A stretch of DNA of 64,000 nucleotides, from assembly GCA_030549495.1 (NCBI GenBank), contig JAUIRK010001057.1, positions 583,501 to 647,500 on the forward strand, given 5' to 3'. Origin of the DNA: Nectonema munidae (lineage: Eukaryota; Nematomorpha; Nectonematoida; Nectonematidae). A program made the translations under genes and the position numbers. This document shows, in pieces, positions 45,493 through 55,302 of the stretch (position 1 is the first letter of the stretch; each line of letters begins with the position of its first letter). The notes beneath the pieces were generated by a model that worked only from the letters and a program-made list of their open reading frames with translations, had not been told where the DNA came from and ran no database searches.

Positions 45493-47165
45493 GTCATTAT
45501 TTCATCGAAAAGATCATCCATATTCAACTCCAGTTTATCTTTTAGTTTCAAATCTTCAACAATTTCTAAATATTTTGATATTAGGTAATGAATTCTCCAA
45601 ATAACTCAAAATTGATAATTTACCAAATGTTGATTCCTTATTGAAGTTAAATCTTTTCTCCAAATATGTAGTAACTGGATAAAAAAAATATTCGAATTCT
45701 TAATTGTCTTTTTAGCTTCAACAGCATCTAAATTTTTAAGAATTTGTTGAACATGATAGAAAAAAATTTCTTCAGAAAGTCGAGCCTTCAATTTATTTCT
45801 CAAATTTGTCAAAATATTGAAAAAATCAGGTGCCAATGTTTTTTTTTCTCAAGTTGGTGCACAGATAGTTTGAAAATTTTCATCACATTTTGCAAAAACA
45901 AAAATATATTTCAATAATAATTTGTGAAATTTGTTTTGACTCATCATCGATTAAAAAAAGTTTGAGCAATTGTTTAGAGCAATTCGTTGGACTGCTTAAA
46001 AAATATGAACTTAAAGCTTTCCAGGAATGTAATATTCTTTCAATACAGGGCAAACGAGACAGCCACCTAGTAGATACATGACCAAGAATCTCAAGAAACT
46101 CCGTATCTACAAACAAATGAAAGTCTTTAAGATTTTCACGTTTTTTTGGTGAGACTGAAAAATGGCCGTAAATTTTCAATACAATGTTTTCTATGTCGAC
46201 GTTCAAGTTTCCCATACCACACTTTATTGCATTATGTAAAATATGGGCATTGCAATTAGCCTTAATAACATTATTATTTAATGTGAGGATATTGGTATAG
46301 AGAGAATGTTTACTTCCAAAATTGCAATTAGCGTTATCTGCACTTAAACATGATACTCTTTCCCAATCAAGCTGTAAACTTGCCATAGTGTTTTTTAAAC
46401 AGTTGAACATTCCATCAGCACTTTCATTTGCATTCTCAAAGAAATCAATAACGCAGTTTACTGTACCGAATTCACTATTGAAATATTGAACACAGAGTGG
46501 GTACATTTTCATGTTTTTGTGGTTTGATGCATTTATCTGAAGACCAAAAAAACAGGAGGTTCGTGGTTTTTCAAATCTTTAATTCATGACAATCGCCTCT
46601 GACTTAGTTCGACCACAAAAAACTTTTGCTGCTATTTTAGAATCATGGTAAATTCTCGAATTCAGCTTTAAACTACAATCAAGTGAGTAGTAAGAAGGAT
46701 TATGTTTTACAGCATGATAAATTTGAGCTAGTTCTGAGGCAATAACACCATCTTCCTCTTTGGAATTTAATTTTACGAGGAACTTATCAAAAAGAGAGGT
46801 AAAACTCTCTGATCTCAGATTTTGGTCTGAACAAATAATTTCTTTATATTAAAAATAATTGTAAGAAACTTGATATTTAACAATGGAAAAAACCAATTGA
46901 TTTTTTAATTTTAGAAAAAAAATCATAATAATAACTCCATAAATTAAGGTCTAAAAAGTGTCTAATAAAGTTTTATTGTAATATAAAAAATATAAATAAT
47001 CTTGATTTAGATTTAAGTATTTTAAATTGGCAGCACTTCAGGTTTAAAATTAGAACTAGTTAGAAGATAGTCAAAAATAAAGGACATTTAGCCTCCTTTG
47101 TAAAAATGAAAAAAGACAAAGGAAATAAAGGACTGTCCTTTGTAAGGACGGTTGGCTGGCAACCC
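45493..47165 (-). pseudogene. hAT transposase with 5' end, 3' end lost at GAA array
   Basis: The 5' terminus near 47165 reads TAGGGTTGCCAGCCAACCGT on the minus strand. Downstream come LYHAV-type ELAQIYHAVKHNPSYYSLD, KVFCGRTKSEAIV, a stop, and from 46512 the open core: DWERVSCLSADNANCNFGSK, VIKANCNAHILHNAIKCGMG and LGHVSTRWLSRLPCIERIL. A second piece (45836-45606) and DDLFDEIMT reach the GAA array at 45492. The C-terminal dimerisation domain is not seen. Conserved C.AH and TRWLS motifs support a hAT of the SADNAN group. Confidence 0.8.
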
Positions 47166-47514
47166 TAGCTATATCGAATTTGTGCTTATAAGCGTTGTGC
47201 TTATGGTGAATATATGTGAGAGAAAGAGAAAAATGAAGAAAGCTGTGAAAACAAATTTTGAAAGCTGAAAGCTTTTGACATATCTAAGTTTTATGCTGTG
47301 TGTGTCACAACTACTTTATGACTTGGCCATTAGAACAAATCAATCACATATGAATTATTTGAGTTTTTTATATGAACGCTTGCTAAGCTTTCATAGTCAT
47401 TTCATTTCTTTGCTGCTATAAAAATTCATAGTTATACTGTTTTCATCGTTATGCCCTCTATACGTCTTACTATTAACTATGATTCTTCTACAAGTTCGTA
47501 CACCAGCGTACCTT

Positions 47515-49240
47515 CTTAAAACCTGCTTATACCTGATGATGATTTGAAAAATTGGGCACTGGTAAAGACTCCACCAGAAGCATTTTTTGGAAAAAATGTA
47601 AGAGATCATATTGTTAACAAACCTAATGTGCAGAAAATCTCAGAAAGCCTTAAAAACTTTTCTCAACTATTGTTTTGGAGAAATTATAGATCACATTTTG
47701 TTTTGAACAAATGAAAGCGCTAAAAATAAAAGTAAAATTACTAATGATAAGTTCTCTATAGAAGACATTTACCAGTATCTTGGATTCCATTTGTTGATGA
47801 AACGGACAGAGGTAAACAGGTTAGAATTCAGAGTTTAGAAACATATATAAAAGACCAATATGGTGTATCAATAAACCCTATATCGCAGTGGCGGATCCAA
47901 GGGAGAGGCCTCATGGGCCTAAGCCCCCAATGAAAAATGGCTTCGAAAATTACACTTACTAATGTATACCCTTACATGTATAAAAAATAAATTTTTGCAA
48001 TTTATTCACGGCAAAATAATGTTAAAAATATGAAAACATAGGTAATTAGTGATTCTAAAACACATAATACAGCTGTCGTATTCTCTGAAGACTTTTAGCA
48101 AAATTGCAAATAATTTAAATAGATTTCGCCCCCCCCCTATAAGAAATTTCTGGATCCGCCACTGCTATATCTTATATTAAACATCTTGAAATTGGACGAT
48201 ATTTACTGCCTGGAAAATTTGAGTATGCCGTGGTTTTAGATAAGAAGGGCAATAAAAAGATTAAAAAAATGAAAAACGATGGGACATCTGAATACTTCAT
48301 GACCAAAGATATTAAAATGTTATGTTCAAAATTGATTTAAAAAATGACAAGTTTTTTAAATTTGTATTTGTCTAGATGGAATTTTGAGAAAATCCTTTTC
48401 GTCAAGAAACCCTCTCAAAACTTTCATAAAATGTAAAAAAGAGAAGTACGGCCAAAATTTTTTTGTTGTTGCATTTTTACAAGCATCAAGGCAATTCAAC
48501 GCGTATCAAGGTATTTATGAGTTGGTACAACAAATTATGAAAAAGTTTTTGCATTCAGGATTGAATCTGAAGGATGATAGTGATTTTTTCAACAAAGTCG
48601 TTGTTGAATTTCTGTTAGACAATGGAATTTCTTGCAACGGAACATTTTCACGAAGGAGACTCACGACTTTCATTCATCCCGATTTAATAAGAAAATTCTT
48701 CTGCAAGCAAATAACTTCCAAATTTTGTAGAAAATTTGACGTTTTAGAAAAAAAGCATACCGACGAAAAAACTCTCCAGTTTCCAATATACCATGATAAA
48801 AAAGTAAACTCCCAATTATTTTTATGAGTATCGATCATCATCAATATGGTCATGATCATTTCAGTAGAAATTTAAAAAAAGATGAAATTCCAGAGCAAGC
48901 AAAATATTACAACAGTTCATTGGGGCATGTTGATCGAGTAGATCAAAATCTTAGTCTATACTCCACTTCCCAGTACTATAGAGATGGAAGATGGGAAAAA
49001 AGATTTATTACGAACTTCTTCATCTTCAACATCGAAGGAATCCAAAGACTTACACACCAGTTTTGTACGAAATCTTGGTATGGGCATGATGGGAATTGTT
49101 GTTTCTATTTCGTCTTACACGCCTTTTAGAATTTCAATGCATGATCAAAGGAACAAGAAAAGAAAGCTACTTGAAAAGCATGTTATTCAAAAGTCCATTC
49201 TTAATTTTAAAGCTGCAAAAAGCATTTGTCATTTTTCGTA
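47515..49240 (+). pseudogene. piggyBac transposase relic PB4 with MITE insertion
   Basis: KFSIEDIYQYLGFHLLMKRT near 47760 matches the piggyBac helix before the core. A MITE occupies 47886-48164. Then LEIGRYLLPGKFEYAVVLDK follows, and at 48384-48827 QASRQFNAYQGIYELVQQIM and EFLLDNGISCNGTFSRRRL, corresponding to the yQG...LL..GI.atGT..RRR region. At 48824-49129 YYNSSLGHVDRVDQNLSLYS carries the third Asp, followed by FITNFFIFNIEG. Frameshifts and stops are frequent. The termini and TTAA were not identified. Confidence 0.7.
47878..48172. mobile_element. hAT MITE (279 bp) with target duplication, inside PB4
   Basis: Ends CAGTGGCGGATCCA (47886) and TGGATCCGCCACTG (to 48164) are perfect 14-bp inverted repeats. 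Flanks CTATATCG and CTATATCT match 7 of 8, the hAT duplication. Inside are AAGCCCCCAATG and GCCCCCCCC runs, no coding region. It entered the piggyBac relic after that copy had landed. Confidence 0.88.
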
Positions 49241-49263
49241 AAGAGTGTATCGATAATAACATA

Positions 49264-49455
49264 ACATAATTTATTAGCGAAAAAAAAGAGGCAAAAAAGC
49301 CTATGAAGAATATTCGCATCGTATTTATGAAGGTCCAGTCCTTTATTCATGCTCAAACATTTTTTCCTTCCAAAACCGATCGAGTCTGTTTTTAAAAACA
49401 TTCAAGGAAGGGGCATTAATAACAAAATCAGGCAAGGCATTCCAGTCATTTATGA
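49264..49455 (-). pseudogene. LINE C-terminal fragment
   Basis: The minus strand encodes NDWNALPDFVINAPSLNVFK and NRLDRFWKEKMFEHE then a stop, the same C-terminal signature as the LINE at 21728-21844. Its UTR has CATAGGCTTTTTTGCCTC, parallel to CATAGGCGATTAGCCTC there. The 5' truncation point is near 49455. Confidence 0.75.
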
Positions 49456-50250
49456 AATAAGAAGATAATAAAGTTTTATTGACTTATGTTTATTCCTTAC
49501 ACCATACAGATACATAAACACATGTAACACGTAGTACAACAATCAAAAAATAAGAAAACAACACTCAAGCTGTCGAAAGGACATGCTTGTGTCTTGTAGG
49601 TTTGCATCAACTCTATCCCAGGGGAATACAGATTCCATAATAATTTTATGATTTTTTTTGCATCCAATCTATGCAATTTAAAATAATTTATTCTATATAC
49701 GTTGTGGATATTTTAGGTTTGAAGATTAATATTTCGACCAGGGTACCCTGTTAAAAACCTTGTTAAAATTGAGTTTGTTTTTGTGTGGGCTGTGAAAACT
49801 AGGAGTAGCTCAATTTGTGCGCTATTGAAGTAATTTCTTCAAATGGATGTGGAGAAAAGATGGCTTGAGGGTAGATGAGTGAGTGAGTGAGTGAGTTAGT
49901 GCAGAACAAAATGGATGAGGCATAAAGAAGAGCTCTGTTTATTGATCTGAGATGAGGAAGTTTGTTTTTGTTTCACCTCGCGCAATCTTTTAAACTGAAT
50001 ATTCAGGCTTCCTTTCTATTCTTCCTTTACTCTTCTTCCTTTCAGGTTAATGCATGTAAAAGGAAGAAACATGATTAAGGTGAGAGATGTTTCGGCTAGG
50101 TTCTCAATGGGAAGATGCACAACAAGCTCTTCTTATCCCCTTCCTAACGTGATGGATGCTAGGAGATAGCTGGGAGTAAAAGGCAATAAGCATATATTGA
50201 TTACCTCACTTCGCAAACGTATCAGGGATGAAATAATTACACTAAATTAC
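49456..50250. other. Non-coding stretch with GTGA microsatellite
   Basis: A GAGT/GTGA tandem run lies at 49876-49900. Otherwise no recognised gene or repeat. Confidence 0.4.
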
Positions 50251-50253
50251 ACA

Positions 50254-50690
50254 TTACTTTGCTTTTCGAAATGTGAGAGTTCGCTTTATCTTTGATAACC
50301 AGTCTTTTATTAACATCAATTCATCACCAGCAGCATCATCTTCTTTAGCTTCTTGATGCAATGTATCATCCACATTATATCAATTTCGCCAAGCTCTGAA
50401 AATTCATGAAATTTACCTTTTTCAAAGATCACAAAATTAGCATTTCCTTCTTTCAAAGATAGCATGAAAGGATAATCTGAAAGTGAAGGAGAAAAGAAGG
50501 CTAAAATGTAAGTCATACCCTTTTTTGGAATATTGCATGAACCCTTGGTCTAGAATGGGGTCTTTCACACACCAAAACAGAGTCTTTATCGCATACCCTC
50601 TTTCACCGCAATATCTTTCATGTCCGCGTATCCTGCCATTTGAATGACACGCAGAAAGGATCATTCACTGAAGGAACGGATTTTTTGTAC
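50254..50690 (-). pseudogene. Unidentified minus-strand gene end or pseudogene
   Basis: Read on the minus strand: GYAIKTLFWCVKDPILDQGF and MQYSKK, a 42-bp GT-AG intron (GTATGAC...CACTTTCAG), then DYPFMLSLKEGNANFVIFEK and FHEFSELGEIDIM. After a frame change near 50370 a second frame reads DDTLHQEAKEDDAAGDELML and IKDWLSKIKRTLTFRKAK to a stop at 50256-50254. Composition and the splice-like junction look genic, but I do not recognise a family, and the frame change suggests decay or a missed junction. Confidence 0.3.
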
Positions 50691-51256
50691 CATACACCGG
50701 AGAGGCTTCGAGGAGCCTTTACGAGAGTCGTGCGGGAAACACTTTAGGGAGGGAATACACATCTTCTCTAGGTAGAAAGTGGATAGAATTCATGATGGAC
50801 AAGATTTCCTTTGAACAACTGGAACTTGCAAAAAAAGGAGATATGATGTGACTTAACTTTAACGCCGTTTTAACACAAGCAACTTAACTTCAATGAACTT
50901 TGCAAACAAATCTACATAGGGGCCCGTGAGATTAGGTAACATTTCACCAATCATCATCCCTTCGCACCTCACCACGAACAAAGATGCCTTAAATTTGGAC
51001 CAAACAAATCATCATCTAACATACTACCAATACATTACATCACTTGACTTTTCATCACTTGGCGGTTGTCAGGTCACACAACTCTCGTATGATTAAATGA
51101 CCGGTGATGAAAAGTTCTGACAGCACATGTGACGTACGTAGGCGTCACATCCGCTGCAAATATTCGGTTTATCACTTTTCCTTGATTGTTTAGAATCTTT
51201 GAAAAATTAAACTTCCACTTTTTGTTCTGCACCCAAATAGAATTTTTTTAAAGTAA
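50691..51256. other. No recognised feature
   Basis: Moderate GC content for this window, with GGAGAGGCTTCGAGGAGCC near 50700, a possible upstream exon of the minus-strand candidate. CATCACTTGACTTTTCATCA and CCGGTGATGAAAAG show weak inverted similarity near 51040-51115. Confidence 0.3.
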
Positions 51257-51400
51257 AGGTAAATGTAGCGTGCGGTGTTTGTATTGAGAAGGCACACTTA
51301 AGACCCTTTTCTATGAAGAAAGGCGGATTCATGCCGGTTCGAACCCAAGAGCTTGTGGACACGAAATCGAGTATCTAGCCAACCTTACTCGCGCTCCAAA
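51257..51400 (-). repeat. tRNA-derived SINE, copy c
   Basis: On the minus strand: GTAAGGTTGGCTAGATACTC (A-box region), CTTGGGTTCGAACCGGC (B box), then GTGTGCCTTCTCAATACAAA and an ACATTTACCTTTACTTT tail. Confidence 0.72.
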
Positions 51401-53072
51401 ACCAAAAATCTTTGAAGAATCTACCATTTTTTGCAAGTTCCCCCTTTTATTTTTATTTAAACGTATTGAAACGATTCCAATTCTATAAAACAAAAACAAT
51501 AAAAGTCTATTGAACTCCAATTCAATAAAATTTATTCAAAATTTTAGCAGTTAAGCTTTAAACTTGAATTATAAGTTTTAAAATGTATAATACTTCATGA
51601 ACTTTTTTCCAAAAAGTTAACTCAATTGGCGACTTTTGAAAATAGATTATTGATAAATTTTATAATGCTTTGAAAGCAAGGTAGGTGGTTTAAAATAGTG
51701 GTTTCACTTTTAAATACAAAACACATGCACTTACTCGTTTTGAAAGCGCATTTTTCAAATAGAAGGAAAGCACATTGAGATGAGATTTAATTTGAGTGCA
51801 AAACTTAGAGATGAACTTTTTGAAAATGCTTGTAAACTTTTCTATTATTTCACTTTATAACACTTTCACAATACATCTGATTTCTGAGTACAATAAAGTT
51901 TCGTCAAATTTCTAACAATTGGGCATTATTGCATGGTAAATTATTTTCTCTAATATTTGTATTTATTTTTCATAAATACTAACTAGAGATGTATCGGATG
52001 TGAATTTTTTTAGATCCGCGGGTGCGGATATTAGATTTGACATCATAGAGGATGCAGAAGTGGATATCCAAATGTTTATGCGGATATCCAAAATATTTTA
52101 AAAAAATTATATGTTTTATATTTTACAGTATGTTACTATTTTAATCCCTTTTTTAATTTACTAAATCAGAATAATTAGAAAAATTTATTTAAAATAATCA
52201 TAATTAATTACCGGTAAATTTTTTTTTTAGAAATAACAGTTTTTTTACTTTTTCCCCGAGTAATCTCTTTCTTTTGTCAGTATAAATATTTCTGGCGCTG
52301 CTAAAGAGCTTCTCGCTTTGAACAGTGCTAGAAGGACAGGTGAGGTAAGTAATGACATGCAATTTTTGATAAAAATGGAAATTCTTCTTTTCAGTTTTTC
52401 ACCAATATAAGTTTTGAGTAGCCGTGTCATTAATTCTTTTTTCTTTTTGATACTTCGTTATTTCTTCATTATCTTCGTTTTCTTTCTCGTTTTCTTCTTC
52501 ACACTACTAGAGTTTAGAATAGAGTCCATAGCTTCATTCAAAGAGGTATAAACTTCATTAGCACTTTTCTTCATTTTTTGCAGCTTTTTACTTCTATCTA
52601 TGCTAATATTACCAATCTTATCCTCATCATATAAATTCAAAAGGAAAGTTTTGCTTTATTTGTTGTTTCAAAATTGGTGAACAATTTACTTTTGAATCTC
52701 GGATCGAGAAAAGTAGCTATCATGTAAAAATCTTCATTTTCAATTTCAGAAAACTTAACATCTATTTCCGAATTCATTATTTGTTTCACTGTTTCATTAA
52801 TTTTGTTTGAAAGCTTAATATCATCATCTTGATAAAAATTATCCGTATTTTACAATCTTCTTTATCATGGTATTACATATTTTTTTCACTTTCAGCACTT
52901 TTATAGGTTAATGTTCTCTTCAAGTCCACAATGTTAGGGATTACTTCAGAAACGGATGATGTTGAGTCGCTGAATTTCTTTGTTATTTCTTCCTAAGGCT
53001 CTAAAACATGGGTTATTTTCTTTATCAAAAACAATTCAAAATTACTGACATGCTTTACTTTAGTCTTTGTAG

Positions 53073-55302
53073 CAGGGGTATAACTTTTTCTAACTTTCTA
53101 ATCCTGTACCATTTTTCAATGAATAAAATTGTTTAAAGCTCAAAATACCAAGTTTACATTGAACAATCCAAAAAACCTAGCGCGCAATGATTGAAAACTT
53201 AAAATTATATGATTTACTTAACAAAATAAAACAAAAAAGTTTAAATATTGCTACAAAAATATCATTTATTTATAGAAGTAAGATAAAAACTATAAAAAGA
53301 TATTAAAAATGATTAGTAGCAAGAAACTTGCTCCTTGTGTTTTTGATTGGGAATTGTTGACAATCTCTTGCATTTTTTTCACACCTCTTTCTGATATGAT
53401 GTTTGTTCTTGGTATGTTTATTTTGGAACTTTCAGAACTAAAAAATTTATCGAATGTTAATATCGCTTTCGGGCAATTTTGTGCAAGCATCACGTTTCGC
53501 AGGCTTGGATAAGTCATTTCATCATAAATTTTGTTATGAAACCAAAACTGAGACCAGTCTTTTGAAATTAGAAATTTTTTCCAGTTGATTTCTTAAGTTG
53601 GGAATCAAAAAAGGCAATCAAGGCATAAGAAGCTCTGGAATTCCACCTAGCATTGTGGAGAGATGGCAGATTTCTCCATTCTATTTTAGGCCATTTGTTT
53701 GTTTCCTTGTAAAACCTAAAGGTCTGACAAAGATCAAACAAAAACCTAAAATCATCCCTCCAACCATGGTTCTCGCACAAGAAACAATCAGTATCGAACT
53801 CATAATTAGCTTTCAAAAGTTCATAATTGTTAACGGCTTCTGGTTGACCCACCTAAATTAAAGTCCATAATGTGTCTCAAAACAAGGTCTAGTACGTGGT
53901 GTTGACAAGCAACAAACTGCTTTTTGAAAAGCTTTCTCAATCATGGCCTTCTGAAACTTCACTACAACTCCATTTTCTTTACCAGTATTCACTGCAGTGG
54001 AATCACATATTATGATTTGAATACTCTTCCAAGCACTAAAGTCTTTCATCAAGTATTCAATCTCTTCAAAAATTGCTTTGGAAGAGCCATTTTTGCAAGC
54101 AAGTATTGCAAAGTTTATTTTTCGATCGCTATTTTGAAGGCACACAACTTGGTACTCTGTTTTGGATGTTTTTTCCGTCAAAATGTTTCAACCTGCAAAA
54201 GATCTTTCCATTTTTGTCTGACACATTCTGCGTCTCTCATCACACGTTTCCAAACTCTCACTTGAGTTGGAGAATCTAAATTTATTCCATCCAGCTTGAG
54301 TGATTCACAAACTTTTGCTGCTTTTTTTGTTGATAAAGAATATTTACTCACAAGTTTGGCGGCAGAGCTATTCTTTCTTTTTGTTTTTTCGTTCACTGGT
54401 ATAAAGTCATCGTCGCTTTCACCATCAAAGCAATCAGAGATCTCGGCATCATTTTCGTGTATTTCATTACTCAAATTGACTGACGTGCTTTCGATGAATT
54501 TGTGAAGGATGAATCGTTTTGATGTCAGCTTCTTTTCTGGTTCCATATCCAACTCTGCCGGCTGTTTGATTTTCAGTATCGTAGAGTTTTTTATCTTCTG
54601 AAGAAAGCCATGTACCATGAGTTTTAGTCACGTCTAAAAGGTGCTTCATCTCCTCTTCTATTTTGTCTGACTTTCTCTTTCTAAACTTTTCATAAAGATC
54701 AACAACACTTTTTGCTTTCGACATTTGCTGGTGTGAAACGGTTGGGAAATTCAAGGCTTTCCATAAATTTCTCAATTCTTCTGACAGCATCTTTATTCTG
54801 GTATCCTTACTTTTTTCCGTTGCAAACAATTCAAGATAATGACCGATAACTTATTTTTTTGTTGACATTTTGCACAAATCAGATAAACTCGCCGTTATCA
54901 GAGAAATTTCGGGCCTTATTTTTACAGCGCATATTTTGGGGAAGTTTTTATTATTCATTTTTTGATTCACGAAGAAAAGAATTTATTGACTCTAAAAAAT
55001 GTGTTAAAATGTGAAAAAAAAACAAATTAAGTCAAAATTCACAATTGATATCAAAATATGGTCTAAATTAAATCAAATAAAACATAAAAAAAGTTTTACA
55101 TGTTGATAAATGAAAAAAAAGCAGAAATTCTATAATATAATATTGATCACATAGAATAAATTTTTAACATAGCAATGCGTGCGAACTTTATGGCGCCAAA
55201 ATCAATAAAAATGACTTTTTTATGTTCCAAATAAAAAGTTTCATCAAATAAGACTGCAGGCTTTTTGATTTGAAAAAAAAATTCAAAAAGTTATATTCCT
55301 AG
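53073..55302 (-). mobile_element. Nested DNA transposon of the DTTASNTG-type transposase group
   Basis: It interrupts the BED-hAT frame between IKESLCVY and KHVSNFELF. Candidate inverted ends are CAGGGGTATAACTTTTT at 53073 and, inverted, TAGGAATATAACTTTTT ending at 55302. The duplication is not clear. Its transposase is unrelated to the host hAT. Confidence 0.6.
53290..54829 (-). pseudogene. Transposase-like protein with CDSTAVNTG and HNARW motifs
   Basis: In order on the minus strand: MLSEELRNLWKALNFPTVSH; DVTKTHGTWLSSEDKKLYD and GRVGYGTRKEADIKTIHPSQ; KYSLSTKKAAKVCESLKLDG; IQIIICDSTAVNTGKENGVV; in a shifted frame VACQHHVLDLVLRHIMDFNL; then IEWRNLPSLHNARWNSRASY and ALIAFF; last KMQEIVNN. These fit an invertebrate transposase-like family with motifs CFDTTASNTG, ACRHH..E and PGA.H.ARWM, usually annotated only as uncharacterised. 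I do not assign a Repbase superfamily. Several frameshifts break it. Confidence 0.65.

Noticed and set aside
42453-45588. Three ~1000-codon open frames over the GAA array (poly-Phe, poly-Glu, poly-Lys)
   Set aside because: They are pure products of an uninterrupted triplet repeat that leaves every frame open. The non-repeat ends belong to transposase relics.
53309-54505. Several plus-strand frames opposite the nested transposase
   Set aside because: They mirror the minus-strand frames that carry recognisable motifs; hydrophobic composition is a reverse-strand artefact.
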